Assembly: GCA_021199375.1 (NCBI GenBank)
Contig: JAJQIB010000009.1
Coordinates: forward strand, 23,192 to 87,191
Length of the DNA: 64,000 nt
From: Ruminococcus sp.
GTDB lineage: Bacteria > Bacillota > Clostridia > Oscillospirales > Ruminococcaceae
Direction: 5' to 3'
Shown piece after piece: positions 41,878-51,428 of this stretch. Every line of letters starts with the position of its first letter. Positions within the stretch are counted from its first letter, which is position 1. The notes beneath the pieces were generated by a model. That model worked only from the letters and a program-made list of their open reading frames with translations, made no database searches and was not told the DNA's origin. The position numbers were made by a program, and so were the translations under genes.

Positions 41878-43278
41878 ATGATGCACAAAGGCAAAGCCAA
41901 AACGGCACAGCTAATTGCTATGAGTCTGGCACTCACCATGTCGCTTGCCGCCTGTGGCGAAAGCGATGACAGCTCATCAAGCACAGCTGAAACAACGACA
42001 ACAACTGCCAGCCAAGCAGAAAGTGAAGCTGAGGTTGAATCTGAGGAGCAGGAGGACAGCGAGGAGGAATCTGCTACAGATGAATCAAGCGAGGAGGATA
42101 CCTCTGAGGAGGAAGCTGAGGAGGCTGAAGAAACCGAGGAGGTATCAGCAGGAGTAGGAGAAATCGAGATACTTGAAGCTGCCTCTGATAACACCGAGCT
42201 TACATCAGAAAGCGTAACCGTGACCATAGGCGACAAGTCGATCAACCTTAGCGGTGCGTATGTCGTTGACGGAGTAGATGCTACAATTACAGGCGGAACC
42301 TACGAAACCTCCGAAAGTGACACTAACGTTTTTCTTGTAATAAACGGCGGCAGCCTCACCATTACAGGTGCTGAAATTATCAAGAGTGGAGATGCGGGAG
42401 AAAGCGATTCTGAGCGCAGCTCTGATGTTTCGGATGACTACAACTTCTATGGAATAAACTCTGTAGTGCTATGTGTGGGCGAGGATAGCTCTGTGACCAT
42501 GAGCGACTGCACAATAACAAGCGAGTCGAGCGGAGCAAATGCAGTATTTGCAACTGACGGAGCACAAATCGATGTGGATAACGTACAGATCACCACATCA
42601 GGAAACTCATCACGTGGCGTTTACGCTACATATGAGGGCGTCATTAACGCAGACCATATTGACATATCTACAAACGGAGCACATTGTGCGCCAATTGCCA
42701 CCGACCGTGGCGGTGGATATGTTACAGTTACAAACAGCACAGTAGCCTGCAGCGGTGACGGAAGTCCATGTGTTTACTCGACAGGAGAAATCGTAGTTGA
42801 AAATGTAATAGGAACAGCTGACGGCGCTCAGGCGTGCGTTATCGAGGGCAAAAACTCAATAACCATGACCGACTGCACATTCACCTCTACTAACGCAAGC
42901 AACGGAGCTATGCTCTATCAGAGCATGTCAGGAGATGCCGCAGACAGCGATGCTACAAGCAGTGTTTCTACACTAACCATGACAAACTCAACCATAACAA
43001 GCGATGCTGACGGAGCCATGTTCTATATCACAAACACAAGCTCAGTCATCAACCTAAACGGCTCAAACACACTCACGACCTCTAGCGGACAGCTTGTAAG
43101 TGCAGCTACAGGAAGATGGGGAAATGATGGTTCAAACGGAGGTACATTAACGATAAACTCGTATGACGACCTAACCGAAAGCATAGATGCAGATGATATA
43201 AGCAGCATTACTGTAAATCTACTAGAAGGAGCTACCCTAAGCGGCAGCACATCAGGCGATGTAACAGTCAGCGAATAA
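41878..43278 (+). CDS. Beta-helix lipoprotein
   Basis: A 466-residue lipoprotein. The signal peptide ends in the lipobox LAAC, followed by a long Ser/Glu/Thr-rich linker (about residues 32-100). Residues about 120-450 are short repeats such as ATITGGTYETSES, SVTMSDCTITSESSGANAVF and GAQIDVDNVQITTSGNSSRG, a clear right-handed parallel beta-helix pattern. Proteins of this kind are surface glycan-binding or adhesin-like; no catalytic residues were recognised. The repeats resemble the C-terminus of the EAL protein at 30466-33057. ATG 41878 follows AAGGAGGAATTTGAT. Confidence 0.85.
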   Translation: MMHKGKAKTAQLIAMSLALTMSLAACGESDDSSSSTAETTTTTASQAESEAEVESEEQEDSEEESATDESSEEDTSEEEAEEAEETEEVSAGVGEIEILEAASDNTELTSESVTVTIGDKSINLSGAYVVDGVDATITGGTYETSESDTNVFLVINGGSLTITGAEIIKSGDAGESDSERSSDVSDDYNFYGINSVVLCVGEDSSVTMSDCTITSESSGANAVFATDGAQIDVDNVQITTSGNSSRGVYATYEGVINADHIDISTNGAHCAPIATDRGGGYVTVTNSTVACSGDGSPCVYSTGEIVVENVIGTADGAQACVIEGKNSITMTDCTFTSTNASNGAMLYQSMSGDAADSDATSSVSTLTMTNSTITSDADGAMFYITNTSSVINLNGSNTLTTSSGQLVSAATGRWGNDGSNGGTLTINSYDDLTESIDADDISSITVNLLEGATLSGSTSGDVTVSE

Positions 43279-43295
43279 AAAAATACAATCAAAGC

Positions 43296-43335
43296 AAAGA
43301 CGCTCAGAGATGTGATTAGATCTGAGCGTCTTTTT
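43296..43335 (+). terminator. Terminator after the beta-helix lipoprotein gene
   Basis: AAAGACGCTCAGA and TCTGAGCGTCTTT form a 13-bp stem, followed by T residues. Confidence 0.9.
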
Positions 43336-43362
43336 ATTTGCCTGCCGCAGGCTAAAAAGCCT

Positions 43363-43391
43363 TTGACAAGCATTTTATTATATGCTATAAT
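43363..43391 (+). promoter_or_regulatory. CLC channel gene promoter
   Basis: Perfect TTGACA-N17-TATAAT. Confidence 0.88.
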
Positions 43392-43431
43392 GGAATAAGA
43401 AATAATTCCTTTAGTAAAGAGGTCGAGTGAA

Positions 43432-44730
43432 ATGAAAATGAAAAATGAACTAAAGCTGTGGGTATTCTGTGCCATTATCGGTGCCGTTTCAGGACTGGTT
43501 ATATGGCTGTTTCTTAAAATTATGTACACAGCAACAGAGCTTATTTGGATTGACTATTATCCATGGCTTTCCTTTCCTGATAATTTTCCTGACTTTATGT
43601 ACAGCCTACCCACACTAGGAATCTGCACAATCGGAGGACTTATTGTGGGAATACTCAGAAAAAAGCTTGGTGATTATCCCGAAGAGCTTTCTGTGGTTTT
43701 GGGAAAAATAAGGCATGATAAAAGCTACAGCTATAAAAATCTACTGTCTATATTTATAATATCACTTGTGACTCTTATAATGGGAAGCAGTGTGGGTCCT
43801 GAAGCGGCGCTTGTCGGCATTATCGCAGGACTATGCACATGGGCAGCAAATAATCTAAAGGTGGCAAAAAATAACGCAGATGAATACACACAAATCGGTA
43901 TGGCAGTATCGCTTGGCGTTCTTTTTACCTCTCCCCTATTCGGAATCTTCGCTGTTGAGGAAAACACTGAATATGACAAAAAGCCCACGCTCCCTAAAGC
44001 TACGAAGGCTATTCTTTACGCCCTAGCTATTGGATCGGCACTCGGAGTTTACAATCTTTTGACATACTTTTTCGGCGGAGGATTAGAGGGCTTTCCATCA
44101 TTTACCCTTCAGGAGCTTAATTATAAAGACTATGCACTGGTTATCCTGTATATAATTGCCGGATTTTTACTTGCAAAGTTTTATGAGCTCACACAAAAGC
44201 TCGGATGGCTCTTTAAAAAAATTCCGCCGATTTTAAGAGAGACTACCGGAGGCTTTATATTAGGTGCTGTTGAAATATTTATCGGAGCCTCCTTCGTCAC
44301 AATGCTGTTTTCAGGCGAGGATGAAATTGCGGAGTTTGCAAATAACTATTACGAGTATGTGCCTATATTCCTTATCCTATCAGCATTTTTAAAGGTTTTG
44401 ATGACAAATGTATGTATTGAATCAGGCTTAAAGGGCGGACACTTTTTCCCCTTAATTTTCGCAGGTATTCTTTTAGGATATGGAATATCACTTATGATAT
44501 TCCCGGATCAAATTAATCACGCTGTATTCTCTGCAGCAATTGTCACAGCTTCACTGCTAGGCGGTGTAATGAAAAAGCCTCTTGCCGCTACTATACTGTT
44601 ATTTCTATGCTTTCCGATTCATATTGGAATATGGCTTTTCCTCGCAGCGGCAATTAGCTCAAAGCTTGTCGACATTGGTAAAAAGCATGAGCCTGATCTT
44701 CAAGAGACCGCTGCTACAATAAGCGAATAA
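43432..44730 (+). CDS. CLC-family chloride channel/antiporter
   Basis: A 432-residue membrane protein with about ten to eleven hydrophobic segments. The selectivity region reads GSSVGPEAALVG, with the gating glutamate kept, and ESGLKGGHFFPLIFAGILLG matches the later conserved GGxFxP loop. It should move chloride or another anion, perhaps with protons; fluoride-type selectivity cannot be decided. It is a single-gene unit with its own promoter and terminator. Confidence 0.88.
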   Translation: MKMKNELKLWVFCAIIGAVSGLVIWLFLKIMYTATELIWIDYYPWLSFPDNFPDFMYSLPTLGICTIGGLIVGILRKKLGDYPEELSVVLGKIRHDKSYSYKNLLSIFIISLVTLIMGSSVGPEAALVGIIAGLCTWAANNLKVAKNNADEYTQIGMAVSLGVLFTSPLFGIFAVEENTEYDKKPTLPKATKAILYALAIGSALGVYNLLTYFFGGGLEGFPSFTLQELNYKDYALVILYIIAGFLLAKFYELTQKLGWLFKKIPPILRETTGGFILGAVEIFIGASFVTMLFSGEDEIAEFANNYYEYVPIFLILSAFLKVLMTNVCIESGLKGGHFFPLIFAGILLGYGISLMIFPDQINHAVFSAAIVTASLLGGVMKKPLAATILLFLCFPIHIGIWLFLAAAISSKLVDIGKKHEPDLQETAATISE

Positions 44731-44747
44731 GGCTTAAAAAGCTACAA

Positions 44748-44781
44748 AAAGCCGCTTTGGGAATAATCCTCAAGCGGCTTT
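44748..44781. terminator. Bidirectional terminator
   Basis: AAAAAGCCGCTT and AAGCGGCTTT between the convergent CLC and GGDEF genes. Confidence 0.85.
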
Positions 44782-44786
44782 CATCT

Positions 44787-46094
44787 TTATGTGCTAACAC
44801 TCTTTTTTCTTTCGTATTCGGCAAATCTTTTGTAAAAATCTCTTTTATCATTGTACATATCAAGCTCGGCATCCCTTGCAATGTCATCAAGCTTTTTCTT
44901 ACCTATTGTCTTGTATGCACTTCCTATAGAGGCGGTTGGAACGTCCATCCTTGAAATTTTGTTGTGAATATCCTGCACACGCACATGAAAATCATCCTCT
45001 GAGATTTTTTCAAGCACGACTACAAATTCATCTCCACTTAGGCGATAGCTGCATTCAACTCCAAACTGAGATGCCAGGAAAAGCGCAAAATCCTCAATAT
45101 AGCGGTCACCCTGTGCGTGACCAAAATTATCATTTATGTATTTTAATCTATTAAGATCTGCAAAAATGACTCCTACAGCATTCTCGCAGCCATCATCATA
45201 TCTGTCACAAAGTCTATTATAATACATACGATTTCTAAGACCTGTAGCACCATCGTGATAGCAAAGATGCTCAAGCTCCTGCTGATATATGACCTCATCC
45301 ACGTAATCATCGTTAATGTCACGAATATATAGCATTACTATTTGATTCTCATTCGTGTACTCAAGCGCAGGTACAATCTCCATGCTTACCCAGCGATATT
45401 CATCTAGGGTTTTTCTTCTGTAGCGACATCTAAGAGGCTTTGCCTCTCTCTTTAGCTGTCGCCTCATCCACGAAATGTCGGTGAATCTTTGGTAGTGAGG
45501 CACATCCTCATCCTTGACATAGCCCTGCCTTACAAATAAATCCCACCAATCGGTAATGCGATTTGTGCTAATAACATCATTATTAAGCTCTTCGTCAATA
45601 ACCTTGACAATCTCATAATAATCGGTTGTAAGATTTACCTTTAACACCTTGTAAAAACAGGTCGAGAAAATTACCATTGATTCTGCCATTGCCTCGGTTT
45701 CGCTGTCTGTAGGCTTCCAGGTAATCAAATACCACGGATTTTGCTCAGAGAAGTCCTTAGGCAATGACACACGACAAGTGAGCCAAAAATAGCGATCTGC
45801 GATGTGATAAACCTCGGTATGAGTCGTTCTGTATTCGCCTCTTTCTGCAAGACGATTCAAGCACCTTGGAGTTATATCATAAAGCATCTTTTCAATTGCA
45901 TCCGGAGTGCAGAGCTGTTTTACAACGATTTTCTCCATGTATTCACTGATAGTAGTGATACCAAGTGCTTCAGGAGATCTTTCTGCATCAAATCTTCTAA
46001 GAAACTGAAATTCTCCGGTATTATTGTTGACCTTAATAACCTTTACGAAGTCACTGAAATATGTGTTAAGAATAAATTCTGCATTATTTTTCAT
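44787..46094 (-). CDS. GGDEF-domain protein (diguanylate cyclase)
   Basis: A 435-residue cytoplasmic protein. The N-terminal part (about 1-255) looks like two PAS-like segments (TGEFQFLRRF; YRRKTLDEYRWVSMEIVPAL). The GGDEF domain (about 270-430) has DGATGLRNRMYYN and RLSGDEFVVVLE: the motif is SGDEF, a variant often still active. There is no RxxD inhibitory site. No membrane helix is seen, so the input is probably intracellular. It is one of three cyclases in this window. Confidence 0.88.
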   Translation of the reverse strand: MKNNAEFILNTYFSDFVKVIKVNNNTGEFQFLRRFDAERSPEALGITTISEYMEKIVVKQLCTPDAIEKMLYDITPRCLNRLAERGEYRTTHTEVYHIADRYFWLTCRVSLPKDFSEQNPWYLITWKPTDSETEAMAESMVIFSTCFYKVLKVNLTTDYYEIVKVIDEELNNDVISTNRITDWWDLFVRQGYVKDEDVPHYQRFTDISWMRRQLKREAKPLRCRYRRKTLDEYRWVSMEIVPALEYTNENQIVMLYIRDINDDYVDEVIYQQELEHLCYHDGATGLRNRMYYNRLCDRYDDGCENAVGVIFADLNRLKYINDNFGHAQGDRYIEDFALFLASQFGVECSYRLSGDEFVVVLEKISEDDFHVRVQDIHNKISRMDVPTASIGSAYKTIGKKKLDDIARDAELDMYNDKRDFYKRFAEYERKKSVST

Positions 46095-46346
46095 ACTCTA
46101 GTCTCTTTTCGATTAAGATACCATCCCATTAAAGCATTACATGTGTTATCAAAAAAACAAAATAAATTATACGCTTGCCAAATAGCATCTTATGTGGTAT
46201 ACTAATTAAAACAAACTGCGTCTATTATGTTTTTAGAATATAATTATATCATGATTTAATAAAAAGTACAAGAATAAACATATCATATGATGTGAATATA
46301 ATTTAAAATATTTCATCATATAAATGTAAGAAAAGGGGATTTAACT

Positions 46347-46922
46347 TTGAAAATACAATATAGCAAGATTTTGACTTTTATTATTGCTTCACTGCTGCTT
46401 ATAGGCTGCTCAAAAAGCAGTGAAAATTATGATAGCATTGATTTAACCGAAAGCGATATTTCAAGTATATTTTATGAGCACTACGAAAATGATGATCTGT
46501 CGTTTGATATTCCCGATGGCTGGTATGTTGATGATTCATACGGGTATCCATACTTTTTTGTAAGTGATGATGAAAACACCGACGAGCTTATGGAGATTAT
46601 GCCTACTAAAAACTTCTTTCCTGATGCTAAGGAAAATAGCACCGCAATAGATTTAGTCACCGACTATTGCGATGAAGAAATTGACAGCGGATACTTCTCT
46701 GACTATGAAATAACAGAAAGCGGTGTTTTGACTGCAAAAAGCTTTGAGGCACAATACGCTGACGTTACAGCACAGTACGAAAGCTATGAGCCGGATCGTA
46801 CAAGATACATTTTGACGGATAAAAACTATCTTATAATTTTAATATCGCTTGATACAGATGAATCGCAGGAATTTGTATTAAGCTCATATCAAGACCTTTG
46901 TGATACAATTGAATTCAAATAG
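46347..46922 (+). CDS. Small secreted lipoprotein
   Basis: A 191-residue lipoprotein, starting at TTG 46347 after AAAAGGGGAT. The signal sequence has the lipobox LIGC. The rest is a compact alpha/beta domain with an acidic character (SFDIPDGWYVDDSYGYPYFF), similar in layout to the C-terminal part of the lipoprotein at 20957. The function is not known. Confidence 0.75.
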   Translation: MKIQYSKILTFIIASLLLIGCSKSSENYDSIDLTESDISSIFYEHYENDDLSFDIPDGWYVDDSYGYPYFFVSDDENTDELMEIMPTKNFFPDAKENSTAIDLVTDYCDEEIDSGYFSDYEITESGVLTAKSFEAQYADVTAQYESYEPDRTRYILTDKNYLIILISLDTDESQEFVLSSYQDLCDTIEFK

Positions 46923-46924
46923 CG

Positions 46925-47641
46925 CTAGGTGTAATTATCAAGCTTTCCTCCGCTGTTGTCCTTTGGATAAAATAAAAGCTTTGAATCGTCTAAAACGGCA
47001 AGAAAAATATCGTCAGGAGATTTGCCTTTTTTTAAAAGCTCGTCACTTACCTGCTTGACGGTAAGTCCAGCCTGCTCTATATTTTTCTCCATAAGCATAC
47101 CATCCATAATAAGGTTTACAGGTGCATTCTTTTCACTTGGCGATTGTCCCAGATCGTTAAGATTAACAGGGCGTGAGCCTTCAGTTTGACGAAACGATAT
47201 GCGTCCGTTGGTTTCCATAACCGCGAGCGAAATATCCTCAGCAGAGAAAATTCCCGCGCATCTTGCTGCCGCAAGAAGGTCATCCAAATCAAGCTTTGCT
47301 TTTTTGATGTTATTTTGATAGATGGCTCCGTTTTCGACTAATATCAAAGGCTCTCCCGAGAAGAACCTGCGTGCCGACATAGAATGCATAGTAGCAAGCG
47401 AGATAAAAAATCCTGTTAGCCCATATATAACCATCGCCATAGCTGTTACCAAAAGATCATTAAGCGAATCAGAAAGAGCCATCTCGGCCGCTATAGAGCC
47501 TATAGTAATGCCGTTGATATAATCAAAGGTATTAAGCTGTGAAATCTGTTTATTTCCAGTAAGCTTTGTAAGCAAAAACATTACAGCTATAGACGCTACA
47601 GCTGTAAGAAGTGTACCGAAAATTGCGTTAAGTAAATCCAT
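46925..47641 (-). CDS. DUF421 (YetF-like) membrane protein
   Basis: A 238-residue protein with three N-terminal membrane helices (about 4-90) and a cytoplasmic DUF421 domain (LILVENGAIYQNNIKKAKLD; DDLLAAARCAGIFSAEDISL). In Bacillus, YetF/YdfR-type proteins are linked with spores and lipids but the activity is unknown. ATG 47641 follows GGAGG; an upstream ATG at 47659 precedes that site. Confidence 0.9.
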   Translation of the reverse strand: MDLLNAIFGTLLTAVASIAVMFLLTKLTGNKQISQLNTFDYINGITIGSIAAEMALSDSLNDLLVTAMAMVIYGLTGFFISLATMHSMSARRFFSGEPLILVENGAIYQNNIKKAKLDLDDLLAAARCAGIFSAEDISLAVMETNGRISFRQTEGSRPVNLNDLGQSPSEKNAPVNLIMDGMLMEKNIEQAGLTVKQVSDELLKKGKSPDDIFLAVLDDSKLLFYPKDNSGGKLDNYT

Positions 47642-47792
47642 TTTTATTCCTCCGTGCATTTTACAATAGTTTGAGCAAAATTCGGCAAAAAATACGCATA
47701 AAAGTGTTTTTCACATACTGCACATAAAAAAAGTCGGTTTTGCAAAAATATAAAGCGAATGTGATGAAATTCTAAGAATTTTTCTGAAACAT

Positions 47793-47821
47793 TTGACATT
47801 TTAAAAGTTTTATACTATAAT
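47793..47821 (+). promoter_or_regulatory. LCP gene promoter
   Basis: Perfect TTGACA-N17-TATAAT. The leader holds a 7-codon open frame (ATG 47853) of doubtful meaning. Confidence 0.85.
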
Positions 47822-47894
47822 AGATAATGTAATGAAAATGGAGAGAAGCGCTATGCGGAGAAATGGCGCAAATTAAAATACGAGGATGGAGTAT

Positions 47895-49229
47895 ATGGCA
47901 AATAAGAAAAACAAAAATTCAGCCGACTCGCAGTCCGATGTTTATCGTCAGATGTACGAGCAGCAGCTGGAAAAATTTGAGAGTATGGACAATGACAGCT
48001 ACGAACCCGATGACAACGACCTAAGATTTTATTCTGAAGAGGAGCTTGAGGCTATCGAACAGGCTAAGCGTGATGCGGCACGACAGGCATATCAAGACGC
48101 TTACCTAGAGCAATATCAAAAAACACGTCAAAATATGAGTGGCAATACACAGCGCAGACAAGCTTCAAACGGACGCAACCAAAGCCCTTCACAGCAGCGT
48201 TACGCTTCAGCAGCTCGCCAGAAGCACAGCAATGAAAAAATGGAATTTGGCAGCAAAAACAGCCATAAAAGCAAAAGAAAAAAGAAGTCCGGAGGAACAG
48301 TTGTGAAAAGATTTTTCCAGGCCATTTTTATAATTTTAATTGTACTGATTTTACTTTTACAGCTGCTGATTTATCGTTATATCAGCATGGTCAACTCAGT
48401 TGAAACCGGTGATAGACTTTACACCGATGCAGCTATGAGCGACTCTCACGTGCAGAATATTCTTTTAATAGGCAGTGATACACGTGATGCAGATGAAAAC
48501 GGCAGAACCGACTCAATGATAATTCTCTCGTTTAACAGTACTACGGATGAAATCACTATGACCTCGCTTATGCGTGACAGCTATGTTGAAATTCCAGACT
48601 ATGGCTGGGCAAAGCTTAATGCAGCTTATGCATATGGTGGTGCAGAGCTTCTCATGGACACAATTGAGTACAACTTTGATATCGAGGTTGAACAGTATGT
48701 GTATGTAAACTTCTATTCATTTATAGATATTGTAGATGCGGTAGGAGGAATAGAGCTTGAGATTTCCGATGAGGAAGCGGCAGGCATGACAGATCCACTT
48801 GCCGAGCAAAACAAGTACCTAGATAATGAAAGCGGCACCGACTACCTCACAGAGGGCGGCACCATTGAAGTAAACGGTAACCAAGCACTTGCATACGCTA
48901 GACTGCGTTATGTAGGTCAAGCTGATTTTGAACGCACTGAGCGTCAGAGAACAGTTATAACTCAGATTATCGAAAAAGCAAAAACACTCAGTCTGCTAGA
49001 CCTTGACAATTTCCTCAAGGTATGCTGCTCAGAAATCACAACTAATATGACGAAGGGCGAAATGTATGTGATGGTATACAAGCTTCTCTTTGCTATGAGC
49101 TACGAAAGTGAAGAGCTCAGAATACCACAGGATGACGACTATACCTATGGCACACATGACGGGCAAAGCACACTTGATTTAGACTTTGACGCCTGCCAGA
49201 AGGCTCTTAAGGAAACAATATACAACTAA
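47895..49229 (+). CDS. LytR-CpsA-Psr (LCP) family cell-wall glycopolymer ligase
   Basis: A 444-residue membrane protein. A Gln/Ser/Lys-rich cytoplasmic part of about 135 residues precedes one membrane helix (FFQAIFIILIVLILLLQLLI). The LCP domain outside has ILLIGSDTRDADENGRTDSM, TSLMRDSYVEIPDYG and the Arg-rich QALAYARLRYVGQADFERTE, the pyrophosphate-binding residues. It would attach teichoic acid-like or capsular polymers to peptidoglycan. ATG 47895 is preferred since the upstream ATG 47886 lies in the GGATGGAG ribosome binding site. Confidence 0.92.
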   Translation: MANKKNKNSADSQSDVYRQMYEQQLEKFESMDNDSYEPDDNDLRFYSEEELEAIEQAKRDAARQAYQDAYLEQYQKTRQNMSGNTQRRQASNGRNQSPSQQRYASAARQKHSNEKMEFGSKNSHKSKRKKKSGGTVVKRFFQAIFIILIVLILLLQLLIYRYISMVNSVETGDRLYTDAAMSDSHVQNILLIGSDTRDADENGRTDSMIILSFNSTTDEITMTSLMRDSYVEIPDYGWAKLNAAYAYGGAELLMDTIEYNFDIEVEQYVYVNFYSFIDIVDAVGGIELEISDEEAAGMTDPLAEQNKYLDNESGTDYLTEGGTIEVNGNQALAYARLRYVGQADFERTERQRTVITQIIEKAKTLSLLDLDNFLKVCCSEITTNMTKGEMYVMVYKLLFAMSYESEELRIPQDDDYTYGTHDGQSTLDLDFDACQKALKETIYN

Positions 49230-49234
49230 TAGGT

Positions 49235-49271
49235 ATGACCCGCACTACAACAAAGCTGCGGGTCATTTTTT
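49235..49271 (+). terminator. Terminator after the LCP gene
   Basis: ATGACCCGCA and TGCGGGTCAT form a strong stem, followed by seven T. Confidence 0.9.
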
Positions 49272-49283
49272 TATCAAATGTCT

Positions 49284-50072
49284 TTATCCAAGTGCCACAT
49301 CCAAAACCATCATTATCAAAAAGCCTGCCATAGCTCCGAAGGTGCCAACGTGTGAGCCCTTTAGCTTTGCCTCAGGAATAAGCTCCTCCACCACGACATA
49401 TAGCATTGCTCCCGCTGCAAAGGAGAGCATCCACGGTAAAATCTGCTCTGCTGCTCCTGCAATAAATACAGTAGCTATACCGAAAACAGGCTCAACTAGT
49501 CCCGACAGCATTCCGTACACAAAGGCTCGGCGTTTACTCATTCCCGACTGAATGAGCGGAAGCGAAATAGCTGCTCCCTCAGGAAAATTTTGTATTCCCA
49601 TTCCAGCCGCAAGAGCAATCGCCGCAGCCAAAAGAACCCGTGAATTATCCGCTGCAGCAAGCGCAAACGCAACGCCCACCGCCATACCCTCAGGGATATT
49701 ATGCAGAGTTATTGCAAATACAAGCATTGCACTGTGACCTAAGCTTTTTCTAACACCGCTTGGTCTATCCTCTCCTGGATGAAAAGCCGGAAGAAGCTTA
49801 TCAAGTGTCATCAAAAATGCAACTCCGAGTGCAAAGCCTCCTGATGCGGGAATCCAGCCTATTTTTCCAAGCTGCTCTGCCCTTTCGATTGCTGGAATAA
49901 GCAGACTCCACACAGAAGCAGCTATCATAACTCCTGCCGCAAAGCCAAGCGAACAGCGATTAAGTCTGTCAGATGGTGATTTTTTGCGAAAAAGAAAAAC
50001 CGTCGCTGCACCAAGTGTCGTCATTAAAAAGGTGAAGCCTGTGGCAAGCGCAGCAAGTAAAAAACCATTCAT
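49284..50072 (-). CDS. ZIP-family metal transporter
   Basis: A 262-residue membrane protein with about eight helices. The metal-binding helix signature HNIPEGMAVGVAFA and the second NFPEGAAISLPL are intact, as is a cytosolic variable loop (DKLLPAFHPGEDRPSG) with histidine. It imports divalent cations such as zinc; in Clostridia the metal is not certain. ATG 50072 (MNGFLLAALATGF) is used because GAAAGGAAA precedes it and overlaps the upstream ATG 50090. Confidence 0.9.
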   Translation of the reverse strand: MNGFLLAALATGFTFLMTTLGAATVFLFRKKSPSDRLNRCSLGFAAGVMIAASVWSLLIPAIERAEQLGKIGWIPASGGFALGVAFLMTLDKLLPAFHPGEDRPSGVRKSLGHSAMLVFAITLHNIPEGMAVGVAFALAAADNSRVLLAAAIALAAGMGIQNFPEGAAISLPLIQSGMSKRRAFVYGMLSGLVEPVFGIATVFIAGAAEQILPWMLSFAAGAMLYVVVEELIPEAKLKGSHVGTFGAMAGFLIMMVLDVALG

Positions 50073-50203
50073 ATAAGGGTTTCCTTTCATAAGTAGTCAT
50101 TTACAGCCTATGCTCTTAAAAAATTTTTTGTGAATATGTATATTTTTATTTTGCCTGTCAATAATAATCTCAACAGCGAGAAAAGTAAAGGCAGGTGATA
50201 TAA

Positions 50204-50413
50204 ATGCTCGACAGAATAGCACTTTTGCTTTTGATCATCGGAGGAATAAACTGGGGACTCATCGGAATTTTTCAGTTTGACCTTGTGGCGTTTATCTTTG
50301 GCGGACAGGCGGCGATCATCAGTAGAATAATATACGTGCTTGTGGGAATCAGCGCAATTTGGTGCATCTCGCTCTTTTTTAGAGAGCAGGAGCTGCTTGA
50401 AGCACAGGCTTAA
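50204..50413 (+). CDS. DUF378 (YuzA-like) membrane protein
   Basis: A 69-residue protein with two membrane helices; IGGINWGLIGIFQFDLVAFI matches DUF378. The function is unknown. It has an AGGTGATA ribosome binding site, and the 3' untranslated region contains the nested hairpin at 50430-50566. Confidence 0.88.
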   Translation: MLDRIALLLLIIGGINWGLIGIFQFDLVAFIFGGQAAIISRIIYVLVGISAIWCISLFFREQELLEAQA

Positions 50414-50429
50414 CCATTATCCCCCTCCA

Positions 50430-50529
50430 TGCGGCTGTACTGCCAAGGGAAAGCACGTCTTAATAGGTTTGCTTTACGGGCTTGTAGGCAGACGAATTAA
50501 AATGGCTTTTCCTTTGCTGTGCAGCCGCA
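50430..50529 (+). ncRNA. Nested RNA hairpin after the DUF378 gene, function unknown
   Basis: Three stems nest inside each other: TGCGGCTG (50430-50437) with CAGCCGCA (50522-50529), CAAGGGAAAGC (50444-50454) with GCTTTTCCTTTG (50505-50516, with G-U pairs), and CGTCT (50456-50460) with AGACG (50490-50494). CTGCC (50440-50444) could alternatively pair with GGCAG. A terminator follows directly. It may be a 3'-UTR element or free RNA; strand is taken as plus because the DUF378 gene precedes it. Confidence 0.45.
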
Positions 50530-50566
50530 AAAAATCCCGATGCGTTTATTCACATCGGGATTTTTA
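50529..50566. terminator. Bidirectional terminator
   Basis: AAAAAATCCCGATG and CATCGGGATTTTT between the DUF378 gene side and the convergent synthetase gene. Confidence 0.88.
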
Positions 50567-51301
50567 TTATTCGTCAGTAGCTTCCTGAGCCTCCTGCTCT
50601 CCATCGTCAAAGTCCTGTTCATGCTCGCATATCACATCACTTCTAAGCCTATCCATACGCTCATCAAGCTGTGCACTCATCTCAGCACAGGTAAAAAGCT
50701 CGTCAGCCATCTCTTGAGTGTATTCAAAATTCTTTTTATACTTTAGCTGATGCTCAAGACTCGCCCAAAAGTCCATAGCAATGGTTCTAAGCTGAATTTC
50801 CACCTTGACATACTGCTTTTCATCCGGCAGAAAAATCGGAACTATAACTATTAGATGCAGGCTGCGGTATCCGTTAGGCTTTGGATTTTTTATGTAATCC
50901 TTTCGCTCGATAAGAGTAATATCATCCTGTCTTAACAGTGCATCCGCTAATGTGTATACATCGTCAATAAACGAACAGGTCACTCGCACTCCAGCAATGT
51001 CGTTTAAATTCTGCTCAATCGAATCAAGAGTGATGGGATATCCTCCGTTTTTTAGCTTTTGCTGAATGCTTTCAGGAGTTTTCAGTCTGCTCTTTATGCT
51101 GTTAATAGGATTTCTGTCGAGCTGTGGAGAAAAAGCCTCGCTTAATACTCTGAACTTTGTTTCAATTTCAAACATAGCGCACTTATAATATGTCATAAGC
51201 TTTTCAAATCTTGCTAAGTACTTTCTCGCTCGTTCGTAATCCTCCTCCTCAAAAAAGGTTTGCATTATATCATGTTCTTCAACAATTTTTGTCTCTTGCA
51301 T
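50567..51301 (-). CDS. Small (p)ppGpp synthetase (RelA/SpoT synthetase domain only)
   Basis: A 244-residue small alarmone synthetase of the YjbM/YwaC (RelQ/RelP) type. It has the synthetase region FRVLSEAF, SIKSRLKTPESI, DIAGVRVTCSFIDDVY, KPNGYRSLHLIV and VEIQLRTIAMDFWASLEHQL, which holds catalytic Asp and Glu. There is no hydrolase, TGS or ACT domain. It would make ppGpp or pGpp from GTP/GDP and ATP. The tail is acidic. ATG 51301 follows AGGAGG. Confidence 0.92.
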   Translation of the reverse strand: MQETKIVEEHDIMQTFFEEEDYERARKYLARFEKLMTYYKCAMFEIETKFRVLSEAFSPQLDRNPINSIKSRLKTPESIQQKLKNGGYPITLDSIEQNLNDIAGVRVTCSFIDDVYTLADALLRQDDITLIERKDYIKNPKPNGYRSLHLIVIVPIFLPDEKQYVKVEIQLRTIAMDFWASLEHQLKYKKNFEYTQEMADELFTCAEMSAQLDERMDRLRSDVICEHEQDFDDGEQEAQEATDE

Positions 51302-51428
51302 TTTGTTGTCCTCCTTTGCTTATACAATTATGACATATAAATATTAAAAAACATTGTGTGTAATGTGATAGCAAAAGGAAATTATTGAAGTTGCACAGAA
51401 GTTTTGCAAGAATGATGCACTTTATTGT

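Noticed and set aside
50430..50530. Twister ribozyme on the minus strand (TACAAGCCCG resembles a conserved part)
   Set aside because: The other conserved twister segments and pseudoknot partners were not found.
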